Shown one piece after another: positions 55,269 to 64,000 of a stretch of 64,000 nucleotides of DNA (position 1 is the first letter of the stretch; every line of letters starts with the position of its first letter). Position numbers and translations under genes: made by a program. The notes under the pieces were generated by a model. That model saw only the letters and a list, made by a program, of their open reading frames with translations. It was not told where the DNA came from and did no database searches. The DNA lies in the NCBI RefSeq assembly GCF_001399975.1, contig NZ_LKBD01000015.1:1-64000 (forward strand), read 5' to 3'. This stretch comes from Pseudoalteromonas sp. P1-9. GTDB taxonomy: Bacteria > Pseudomonadota > Gammaproteobacteria > Enterobacterales > Alteromonadaceae.

Positions 55269-55280
55269 ATCATCTACCAA

Positions 55281-56084
55281 TTAGCGCGCGTTGGTACTTT
55301 CAAAAATTTTGTCTGCCGATGCTGCAACAAAACCGGTGTAAATATCACCATCTGGTTTTGCGTAGCGCAGTGCAAATTCGTAAAAACAGCTAGGGATCGC
55401 TTTAACACCATCGCTAAATGTTACGTCTGCTTTGTCAGCAAGTGTTGAAGACTGCTCTAGCAGTACTTCTGGTGAACCTTTAATTTCGCCACCTGAACTG
55501 TTTAGTTTAAAACCAGCATCTTTAAGTGCTGTGTTTACTGCTTGAATTGTTTCAAAGTTAGCGAGGTGATTAATGCTAACCGTAAAGTGATTTGCACGAT
55601 AACCCCAAGCTGCAGTCCAAGCCGCGTATTCAGATTCTTCTAATAGTTTTGCGTAGGTTGCTGAGTCAATTTGCCAATGCGCACCTGAGTACAAGAAATT
55701 ATCAGCCGTAATTGCATCTTCGTCAATTTGTTCAACTAATGCGTGAATTGTTTTTTGTAGCTCAGGCGAAAACTTTTCAACAAGTAATTCCGAAATAAAC
55801 ACTTTTGGTTTAGTCGGATCGCTGTGCTCAAAATGCTTTGCATACAGTTTTTTAGCTTCAAAGTGATACTCGCCACACTCTGTGTAGCCGACAGCTAAAA
55901 AGTGTTGTGCAAGTTTTTCAAGACCCACTTTTTCAATATTAAATGTACGTAATGCAATGTGGTCATTAATCACGTCTGTTTGCTGCGTATCACCTAATAA
56001 TTTGTGAACTTTAACTGCTGATGGCGTTACGTCTAAATAGCTTTGCCATAAATTTTCAAATAATGTATCTACATTGTTGTGCAT
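55281..56084 (-). CDS. DUF1338 (VOC-fold, 2-oxoadipate dioxygenase/decarboxylase-like)
   Basis: A 267-residue protein of DUF1338. The expected 2-His-1-Glu metal ligands are present: His in NDHIALRTF, His in YRANHFTVSIN and Glu in SCFYEFALRY. The better-known larger member (HglS/YdcJ) converts 2-oxoadipate to 2-hydroxyglutarate in lysine degradation; this short form is less defined. It follows astA by 74 bp in the same direction, suggesting a role in arginine or lysine catabolism. Confidence 0.82.
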   Translation of the reverse strand: MHNNVDTLFENLWQSYLDVTPSAVKVHKLLGDTQQTDVINDHIALRTFNIEKVGLEKLAQHFLAVGYTECGEYHFEAKKLYAKHFEHSDPTKPKVFISELLVEKFSPELQKTIHALVEQIDEDAITADNFLYSGAHWQIDSATYAKLLEESEYAAWTAAWGYRANHFTVSINHLANFETIQAVNTALKDAGFKLNSSGGEIKGSPEVLLEQSSTLADKADVTFSDGVKAIPSCFYEFALRYAKPDGDIYTGFVAASADKIFESTNAR

Positions 56085-56158
56085 AATGTTACCTTTGTAT
56101 TAGTGAACAGGGCGACCTGAACACTTTAATTGTGTATTAAAGTAGGTTTAAGCACGAC

Positions 56159-57181
56159 CTAACTTAATTTTAAAATTCGTATTGAATCGCCACACTTAAC
56201 GTTAAGCGCTTCAGCTAATTCGCTGTCGATGATTGCCGCATCATCATTATCATCAATCGAAATATCACAGCTAAATACGGCTTTAAACGCATTGACTTCA
56301 AGGTTTGCAATCGCATAGGTATCAACACTTTGGCCTTTACCAATTTTCACTGTAAGCAAACGGCTTTCGCGTACACTTTTTATGTTATCCATTTGCGCTT
56401 CAACGGTTGGTCCGGCATCAAATAAATCAACATAACCGCGAAATTCAAAGCCTTCTTTTTCTAGCAATCTTAACGCGGGTTTTGTTTTATCATGAACATT
56501 ACCGATGACGGCTTGTGCGTCTTTACTGAGCAAATTGGCGTAAATAGGGTATTTAGGCATCAACTCGGAAATAAATACCTTATTACCTGTACCAATTAAA
56601 TGGTCAGCAGTTGGAAAGTCAATTGAAAAGAAATGTTCTTGTAACCATTGCCAAAATGGTGAATGGCCATTTTTATCAGAAACACCACGCATTTCTGCGA
56701 TTACACGGTTTGAAAAACGTGCTTGATGCTGGGCCATAAATAAAAAGCGAATGCGTGATAGAAAACGACCTGCCAAACCACTGCGGTGTGACTCTTTTAA
56801 GAACAAGGTACAGATTTCAGTGGCACCTGTGTAATCGTTACACATGGTAAGAATGTCAACTGTGTTGTATACACCGAGTGTACTGGAGTGATGAACCGTC
56901 TTGCCCATATGATAATGGTAAAGTGGTACATCGAGTCCAACAGCAGCTTCAATTGCAGTAGTGCCTACAATTTCACCTGTTTTGGTGTCTTCTAATACGA
57001 ATAAGTAGCCTTCATCGCGCGGCGCGCTTACGTCTTTTTCAAAACTCTCTACAGCACGATTAATTTTACTTTCGAGTAAATCATCGCAAACTGGAAGTGA
57101 TGTAAAGCCGTGGCCAGACGCTTTGGCTACTTCTTTCAAAGCAGCAAAGTCGTCTTTTGTAATTGGTCTAAGTACTAACAT
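56159..57181 (-). CDS. astA: Arginine N-succinyltransferase
   Basis: A 340-residue enzyme that transfers succinyl from succinyl-CoA to arginine, the first step of the AST arginine-degradation pathway. Signatures: LVLRPITKDDFAALKEVAKA at the start, CTLFLKESHRSGLAGRFLSR in the middle and YVDLFDAGPTVEAQ near the end. Usual length. 14 bp after the aminotransferase gene, clearly the same operon. Confidence 0.95.
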   Translation of the reverse strand: MLVLRPITKDDFAALKEVAKASGHGFTSLPVCDDLLESKINRAVESFEKDVSAPRDEGYLFVLEDTKTGEIVGTTAIEAAVGLDVPLYHYHMGKTVHHSSTLGVYNTVDILTMCNDYTGATEICTLFLKESHRSGLAGRFLSRIRFLFMAQHQARFSNRVIAEMRGVSDKNGHSPFWQWLQEHFFSIDFPTADHLIGTGNKVFISELMPKYPIYANLLSKDAQAVIGNVHDKTKPALRLLEKEGFEFRGYVDLFDAGPTVEAQMDNIKSVRESRLLTVKIGKGQSVDTYAIANLEVNAFKAVFSCDISIDDNDDAAIIDSELAEALNVKCGDSIRILKLS

Positions 57182-57195
57182 AGCCAGCTTGGTTA

Positions 57196-58428
<1,233 letters not shown>

Positions 58429-58539
58429 TTACTTAAAATTTAATTATTTCAATTATTGAATCTATTAAGGCCATTTTGTAGTGTAAAAATAACCATATTA
58501 ACGATATTATTTAGCAAATTGTTTATGGTTTTGGTCAAT

Positions 58540-58968
58540 ATGATTAGCGATACAGATAAAAGTTTAATTAATGCGCTAAAAGAAAACGCGCGTTTGAGCG
58601 TTTCAGACTTAGCGAGAAAGCTGTCTTTGAGCCGCTCAACCATACAAAATAGACTTGCCCGACTTGAGTCTACAGGAGTGATATCCGGTTACAGTGTAAA
58701 GCTTGGTGAAGATTATTTAAAAAATAGGGTGAGCGCGCACGTATCCATTAAGGTTAAACAAAAATTAACAACGCAAACCAATGTCGAATTAAAGCGATTT
58801 ACCGCTATTTCACAGTTGTATGCAATAAGCGGTGAATACGACTTAATAGCTGTCGTAGAAGAAAGCTCGTTAGAGCAACTTAGTCATACGCTCGACGAAA
58901 TCGGTAATTTGGATGGTGTAGAGCGCACTACATCTTCTGTTATTCTAGAAACCAAGTTTAAGCGCTAA
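58540..58968 (+). CDS. Lrp/AsnC-family transcriptional regulator
   Basis: A 142-residue regulator with an N-terminal helix-turn-helix (LINALKENARLSVSDLARKL ... SRSTIQNRLARLE) and a C-terminal RAM ligand domain with ISGEYDLIAVVE. The start at 58540 gives the usual Lrp size; the longer frame is unlikely. Divergent from the astC gene by about 138 bp, so it probably controls the arginine pathway genes, answering an amino acid. Confidence 0.88.
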   Translation: MISDTDKSLINALKENARLSVSDLARKLSLSRSTIQNRLARLESTGVISGYSVKLGEDYLKNRVSAHVSIKVKQKLTTQTNVELKRFTAISQLYAISGEYDLIAVVEESSLEQLSHTLDEIGNLDGVERTTSSVILETKFKR

Positions 58969-59007
58969 TTGCAAAAACTTGGTTTAGAATATGACGCCAC
59001 ATAATGC

Positions 59008-62000
59008 TTATGCGCGTCTACTGGCTGGGATCAGCTCACCCGAAATCATTGGTGTCGGCTCAGTGGGGCTATTGGTTTTAAAGTACTCCAGTAGATTATT
59101 CATATTGTTCGCACGCTCAGCCATTAAGTTGGCAGCTGCCATGGTTTCTTCTGTCACCGCTGAGTTTTGCTGTACGATAGTCGCTAATCGCTGCACAACC
59201 ACATCGACTTCTTTTAAACTATGGCTTTGATTGTTAGAGCTTTCACTGATTTTATGAATACTTTGATTTACTTCTTCAACGCGCTCCACAATTTGTAATA
59301 GCTTCTCACCAGATGCAACCGATAACTGACTACCTAAATGGACTTTATCGTTACTGTCAGAAATAATATCGCGAATTTGCTTTGCCGATTTGGCACTGCG
59401 ACTTGCAAGTTCACGTACTTCATTTGCAACCACCGCAAAACCACGTCCATTTTCACCAGCACGCGCAGCTTCCACCGCGGCATTTAGTGCTAACAGATTA
59501 GTTTGAAAGGCAAGTCCGTCAATTACTTCAACAATCTCATTAATACTCTTACTGGATTTTTCTACTTCTTCAATGGATTGCTGGGTTTCAAGCGACAGTG
59601 ACTTGCCTTGTTTGGCACTTTCTGTGGCAATGTTACTTTGTGATACCGCACGCTTTGATTGTTCTACAACGCCGTATACTTCTTCGAGTAATGTTTTAGT
59701 ACTGGCGCTTGCTTGTTCTAGGCTTGCAGCTTGTTCTTCCGTGCGTTCGCTTATTTCCGTATTACTGACCGAGATTTCTTTCGCACACTGTTTTACTTCT
59801 TCGGCAGACGCTTGAATATTGCCGATTACATCGATTAGTTGTTTTGTTGTGCGATTAATATTCTGCTGTAGCTGCGAAAAAATACCGTGGAAGTTACCTT
59901 GCATCTGTTTGCTCAGATCACCATTCGCTAATGCCTCTAAACTGATAGAAACTTCATTAATGGCTGTGGCTGTTGCAGTAACAGAGCTATTGATATCTGT
60001 TTTCAGCTGCGCTAAATCACCTTTAAACTCAAGTTCAATAAAATGCGTAAAGTCACCTTTTTTCATCGCTTCGGCAACATCGCTAAGTGATGCTATAACT
60101 TCTTTAACACTGTTTACTGAACTATTGATATTGGTTTTTAACGCATCTAACTGTCCTTTCATATTAGCGTCTATTTGTTGGCGATAATCGCCTTGGCTTA
60201 TACCATTCATTACCGCGCTAATATCGTTGATGGCGTGATTTACTGACTTGATACTGATATTGACGTCATCTTTAAGGCGCGCGAACTGACCTGTCATTTC
60301 ACTTTCAACCTGAGAGCTAAAATTACCTTCACTGACGTTTGCCATAACAAATGAAATGTCGTTAATAACAGTAGAAATATTTAGAATGGTTTGGTTAATT
60401 TTTTGTTTTAACAGATCTAATTGGCCATTGAGCGGCACACTAATTTGCGCGTCAAGGTTACCATCACTAAGTTCTGCCATAGTGTAATCTATGGTATTTA
60501 TGGCGTTGTTAATGCTTGAAATAGTTTGGTTAATGCCTTGTTTTAGTTCGTCTAACTTACCGTTACAGTCAACCGTCACTTGTTGTTCAAAGTCGCCTTG
60601 AGCCATAGATTGCATGACATTAACAATGTCACTTATTGCTAAATCTAACGTTGATAACGTTGAATTAATATTGTCTTTTAATGTATTTAAATCGCCTGCC
60701 ATAGGTGAATTGATGGTTTTATCAAACTTACCTTGAGACATTGCGTTTACAACGGAGTTTAACTCTGACATCGCTAAGCTTATGGATTCTGCGCTATCGT
60801 TGGTTGCTTGTTTTAGCAATGCCAGTTCGCCTTTACATTCTGTGGTTATGCGAGCGTCAAAATCACCTTTAGTAAGTTGTTGCATAACGCGATTGGTGTC
60901 CATAATTGATGCTTGTAAACTCGCAAGCAAGTTGTTGAAAGCACCCGCCGTATCGCCAATCTCATCGTTATTCATTTCAGTCGTACGTTTCGAAAAATCG
61001 CCGGTATTTTCAACGCTTTTCATTAATTCAGATAAATGTTTAATCGGTGCTGCTAAAAACGCTGCAAATTTAGGTGCTGTGTACGCAACAGCCGCAATCA
61101 CTAATAACAGCACTAAGGTAAGAATAAGAGCAAGTCTATCAACTGCGGCAAAAGCTTCACTTTCATCAATTTCGGCTAGTAAGCTCCAGGTAATATCGAA
61201 CACCTCAAGTGGTTGATAAGTTGAAAGTACGGGGTTACCGTTGTAGTCATTAATAATTTTTTGCCCAGCAACGCCTTGTAATGATTGTTCTATGGCATAG
61301 GTATTTACACTGCCTTTTTCAGGGTTTTTAAATGAATTAATTACCGAGTGATTTTCCGGGTCAAGATATGAGTCTGAGCGCATTAATTTATCAGGGCCTA
61401 CAAGGTAGGTTTCACCGGTTTCACCTAGACCATCGCGATTGCTCATAATGTTATTAAGCGCATTTATCGAAAGCTGAAAAATTAAGGTAGTTTCGCCATC
61501 GATTGGCATTGCGATAAAACTTGCTGGATTGTTATATGAGGGGAAATACGGCTGATAATCTATAAACGCAACGTCATTCCCTGTTTTTATGCTCTGTGAC
61601 TTTTTGAAAACACTGGCAATGTTGCTGTTTGCATAAGGGCCATCAAGTAGCGATGTCGCAAAATCTAACTCTTTATAAACAGAGTAAATAATATTGCCAG
61701 TGCGATTATCAACAATAAACAAGTCATAAAACTCATAATATTCAGTGAGATTGGTAAAATAGTTATGATACCGGCTGTGCACATTATCGTACGAATCACC
61801 TATACCGCTTGTACTTAACTGTTGTTTGCTACCGATGGGATTAGCATTGTCTAAAATATAACGGGTTTGTAGCGCAACCGCGGTTGAACTTAGGGCATCA
61901 AAATTGACATTAAGCTGCTGAATATTCGGGTTTGTTTTTTTAAATTCATCAAAAAAGACATTATTGTAATAGTTTTTCAGGGCAGGTTTTGAATTATTAT

Positions 62001-62310
62001 TGGTATTAACTTCATCAAACGCTTGTCTAAACTCGATGGCGGCTGACTTTGTAGTAGGGCTTAGAGCTGTGGTCACTAGCTTGAGTTCAACTTGTTTAAA
62101 GTAGCGCTCAAGCCCACTTTTTTTGATACTGCTTATTGCTGATAATTGGTTATAAACTTGTGATTTAATTGCGTTTGAGGAGTTGTAATAGGCAATAATA
62201 AACACGATCAGCAGCGGAATGACCGCAACAACTAAAAACGATAGAGTTAACTTTTTAGATAAGTTAATGTTTGCGAAGTATTGGCGTAAAGTTAGCGGTA
62301 ACCTAGTCAT
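59008..62310 (-). CDS. Chemoreceptor with dCache sensor and poly-HAMP chain
   Basis: An 1100-residue methyl-accepting chemotaxis protein. One membrane helix (27-46), a large periplasmic dCache-type sensor (50-385), a second membrane helix (390-412), then a HAMP domain and a chain of seven to eight further HAMP-like units (about 470-860; motifs such as [23 protein letters not shown] and [10 protein letters not shown]), and finally the signalling domain with tip [21 protein letters not shown]. No C-terminal CheR-binding pentapeptide is seen. Long HAMP chains relay and convert signals between alternating states. Confidence 0.94.
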   Translation of the reverse strand: MTRLPLTLRQYFANINLSKKLTLSFLVVAVIPLLIVFIIAYYNSSNAIKSQVYNQLSAISSIKKSGLERYFKQVELKLVTTALSPTTKSAAIEFRQAFDEVNTNNNSKPALKNYYNNVFFDEFKKTNPNIQQLNVNFDALSSTAVALQTRYILDNANPIGSKQQLSTSGIGDSYDNVHSRYHNYFTNLTEYYEFYDLFIVDNRTGNIIYSVYKELDFATSLLDGPYANSNIASVFKKSQSIKTGNDVAFIDYQPYFPSYNNPASFIAMPIDGETTLIFQLSINALNNIMSNRDGLGETGETYLVGPDKLMRSDSYLDPENHSVINSFKNPEKGSVNTYAIEQSLQGVAGQKIINDYNGNPVLSTYQPLEVFDITWSLLAEIDESEAFAAVDRLALILTLVLLLVIAAVAYTAPKFAAFLAAPIKHLSELMKSVENTGDFSKRTTEMNNDEIGDTAGAFNNLLASLQASIMDTNRVMQQLTKGDFDARITTECKGELALLKQATNDSAESISLAMSELNSVVNAMSQGKFDKTINSPMAGDLNTLKDNINSTLSTLDLAISDIVNVMQSMAQGDFEQQVTVDCNGKLDELKQGINQTISSINNAINTIDYTMAELSDGNLDAQISVPLNGQLDLLKQKINQTILNISTVINDISFVMANVSEGNFSSQVESEMTGQFARLKDDVNISIKSVNHAINDISAVMNGISQGDYRQQIDANMKGQLDALKTNINSSVNSVKEVIASLSDVAEAMKKGDFTHFIELEFKGDLAQLKTDINSSVTATATAINEVSISLEALANGDLSKQMQGNFHGIFSQLQQNINRTTKQLIDVIGNIQASAEEVKQCAKEISVSNTEISERTEEQAASLEQASASTKTLLEEVYGVVEQSKRAVSQSNIATESAKQGKSLSLETQQSIEEVEKSSKSINEIVEVIDGLAFQTNLLALNAAVEAARAGENGRGFAVVANEVRELASRSAKSAKQIRDIISDSNDKVHLGSQLSVASGEKLLQIVERVEEVNQSIHKISESSNNQSHSLKEVDVVVQRLATIVQQNSAVTEETMAAANLMAERANNMNNLLEYFKTNSPTEPTPMISGELIPASRRA

Positions 62311-62439
62311 AACCTTCCTTAGTGCTAATCCATGAATTAATCAGTATTAAGTCCTAACTAAGTCTAAAACATAAATTGACTATCGCAATTTTGCTGCTAT
62401 TGAAAACGGTTGTTTAAATTTTCTTTTTTGTAAAAATGG

Positions 62440-62895
62440 CTAAATAAGTTTACACATTGTTTGTTCATAACAATACGTTATTGCGTGTTTGTTCGAATCG
62501 GACCATAAAATTTCTAGGGTGTCTTGGTAATTAAGCCATTTATAAGCTAAGTGTTCATTGGGATGCAAAACGATAGATTGTGTCACTGGAACCAACAAAT
62601 GAAATACAAACTCAGTGTTAATAGTACAGTTAGGTTTATAACGGCTACGCCACTGTGGCCTAATCTCGTAATGATTTGTAATGTTTAAATCATTAATTCT
62701 CATGCCTTGTTCGAGGCAATTAATGCCTGTTTCCTCAAGAACTTCGCGATATGCACAGGCAAGGGCTGTTTCATCGTGTTCAATGCCACCAGTAACAGAT
62801 TGCCAAAAGGATGGGTCATCTGCACGTTGCATCACCAAAAATTGATTTTGAGTATTTTGAATAACCACAAGCACCGAATAGGGGTCACGAAGCAT
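62440..62895 (-). CDS. nudB: Dihydroneopterin triphosphate diphosphatase (Nudix)
   Basis: About 151 residues of the Nudix fold. The Nudix box GGIEHDETALACAYREVLEE is complete except for ordinary variation, and RDDPSFWQSVTGG-like and WRSRYKPNCTINTEFVF stretches identify NudB, which removes pyrophosphate from dihydroneopterin triphosphate in folate synthesis. ATG at 62895 is preferred over GTG at 62907 by comparison with the E. coli protein start. Single gene. Confidence 0.85.
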   Translation of the reverse strand: MLRDPYSVLVVIQNTQNQFLVMQRADDPSFWQSVTGGIEHDETALACAYREVLEETGINCLEQGMRINDLNITNHYEIRPQWRSRYKPNCTINTEFVFHLLVPVTQSIVLHPNEHLAYKWLNYQDTLEILWSDSNKHAITYCYEQTMCKLI

Positions 62896-63005
62896 AACGA
62901 GGCACACCGTTTTTTATACACAGTATACCTATTACAATAACGAGTTAAACTAATGTGGTAATAAACTTAGTTTTACGTTTAAAGTAATATGTTGGGAAGT
63001 GGATG

Positions 63006-63033
63006 TCCCACGCTAAGAGGCCTTAACGTGGGA
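63006..63033. terminator. Stem-loop after the RND permease
   Basis: TCCCACG / CGTGGGA arms with an inner TAAG / CTTA pairing, 10 bp after the permease stop on the minus strand. No strong T-run. Confidence 0.45.
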
Positions 63034-63042
63034 AAGTTGTAG

Positions 63043-64000
63043 CTAGGCTTCGGTGTTTTCTGGTTTAACGCCAAATACTAAAGTATACAGCGCAGGAATT
63101 ACCAGCAAAGTAAGAATGGTCGCAAATCCTAAACCAAACATAATGGTTACTGCCATCGATTTAAAAAACACATCGAATAGTAGCGGGATCATACCCAGAA
63201 TTGTTGTAATGGCAGCCATAGACACTGGTCTCAAACGACTGAGTGCAGAATGATAAACGGCTGTGTATGGGTGTTTATTTTCACTCAGCTCAAGTTCAAT
63301 TTGATCCATAAGCACAATGCCATTTTTAATCAGCATACCCGATAAGCTCAATAAACCAAGTAATGCCATAAAGCTAAATGGGCTGCTCATGGTAAATAAA
63401 CCAATGGTAACGCCAATTACCGCAAGCGGGACAGTCGCCCAAATAATTAACGGCTTTTTAATTGAGTTAAATAACAGCACCGTGATAATAAACATAACTA
63501 AGTAGCCAAGCGGTAATGAGCCAAAGATAGCTTTTTGTGCCTTAGATGCAGATTCAAACTCGCCGCCCCAATCTAATTGGTAACCTTGCGGCAGTTTTAT
63601 CGCTTCAATTTGTGGTTTTACACGCTTTAATAAATTTGCCGCGGTTTCATCACCTAGAATATCCGGATCGGCCATAACCGTTATGGTGCGTTTACGGTCG
63701 CGACGCAATATTAAGTTATTTTCCCATTCGGTATTAAAGCCATCAACGATTTGCTCTATTGATACGTAAACACCGAGCGTTGGGCTGAAAATTTGTAAGT
63801 CATAAAGTGAATCTACGTTAAGACGTTCTGATGCAGGCGAGCGCGCGATTATCGGTAACATGCGCGTGCCATCGCGGTATAAACCAACCTGGCGTCCCGA
63901 CAAGGTCGTTAACAATACATTGTCTAAATCGGCTTTGCTAATGCCTAATCGACGGGCTTTTTGTTCATTAAACTGCGGACGGATAACTTTCGTTAATTCA
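63043..64000 (-). CDS. RND efflux permease, C-terminal part (cut by window edge)
   Basis: The frame is open to the last base (no stop between 63043 and 64000), so the gene continues beyond the right edge. About 319 C-terminal residues are visible: porter-domain segment, then membrane helices with SLPLGYLVMFIITVLLFNSI, LLSLSGMLIKNGIVLMDQIE (typical RND loop) and the last helix ILTLLVIPALYTLVFGVK. Proton-driven export of toxic compounds with a membrane-fusion partner is the family role; the partner should lie upstream, outside the window. Confidence 0.9.
   Translation of the reverse strand, partial: ELTKVIRPQFNEQKARRLGISKADLDNVLLTTLSGRQVGLYRDGTRMLPIIARSPASERLNVDSLYDLQIFSPTLGVYVSIEQIVDGFNTEWENNLILRRDRKRTITVMADPDILGDETAANLLKRVKPQIEAIKLPQGYQLDWGGEFESASKAQKAIFGSLPLGYLVMFIITVLLFNSIKKPLIIWATVPLAVIGVTIGLFTMSSPFSFMALLGLLSLSGMLIKNGIVLMDQIELELSENKHPYTAVYHSALSRLRPVSMAAITTILGMIPLLFDVFFKSMAVTIMFGLGFATILTLLVIPALYTLVFGVKPENTEA

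Overview
The window reads as a single stretch of chromosome from a marine gammaproteobacterium, most likely Alteromonadales and close to Pseudoalteromonas. The base composition is AT-leaning. The genes are typical of that group: FadE, SelO, a DUF6058-type protein, poly-HAMP chemoreceptors, exported proteases with PPC domains, a haem/ferroxidase bacterioferritin pair, and chromosomal integron cassettes with attC sites of about 100 bp. No rRNA, tRNA, CRISPR or prophage was recognised.

Layout. Positions 1-2435 hold the end of an integron cassette array on the plus strand: a partial cassette, then three cassettes (zinc-ribbon membrane protein, multi-pass membrane protein, HNH nuclease). Their boundaries are proved by complementary R'/R'' core sites. 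Positions 2.5-17.4 kb are core genes: a periplasmic binding protein, the PEP synthase pair ppsR/ppsA with a DUF3592-like gene between them, the zinc-independent ribosomal proteins L36B/L31B behind a Zur-like and a perfect Fur-like box, a HAD phosphatase, a PGPGW membrane protein, the large FAD/Fe-S oxidase YdiJ, an SGNH lipoprotein esterase, and an acetoacetate-decarboxylase-like plus FAD-oxidoreductase operon. Positions 17.46-20.2 kb hold a second cassette cluster, on the minus strand and with no integrase in sight (a CALIN). It carries three exported proteins, and two of its cassettes look fused by loss of half an attC.

Positions 20.5-23.5 kb are a DesK/DesR-like two-component operon with a membrane protein and a TPR-like exported protein. 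Next come a Fur-boxed small gene plus fumC, a chemoreceptor split by a +1 frameshift, a branched-chain aminotransferase, an S9 peptidase, small proteins including YacL, a subtilase with two PPC domains, a CPA1-type antiporter, a catalytically dead tyrosine-recombinase-like protein, SelO, a degenerate GGDEF protein, and two complementary bacterioferritin subunits. From 42 to 58 kb lie fadE behind a FadR-like site, a MITE-like repeat, a cytochrome b562, a beta-barrel protein, dapA, a DEAD-box helicase, an AbgT transporter, a BMT5-like methyltransferase with a zinc finger, rluF, a degenerate EEP-fold membrane protein, a binding protein, and the arginine succinyltransferase genes with DUF1338 and a divergent Lrp-type regulator. 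The window closes with a giant poly-HAMP chemoreceptor, nudB and the C-terminal part of an RND efflux permease that runs off the right edge.

Recurring themes are metal economy (L31B/L36B, FumC, bacterioferritins, several Fur-like boxes), fatty-acid and arginine catabolism, secreted hydrolases and chemotaxis. The least ordinary parts are the two oppositely oriented cassette clusters flanking 15 kb of core genes, the fused cassette, the split chemoreceptor, and several pseudo-enzymes that kept the fold and lost the active site.
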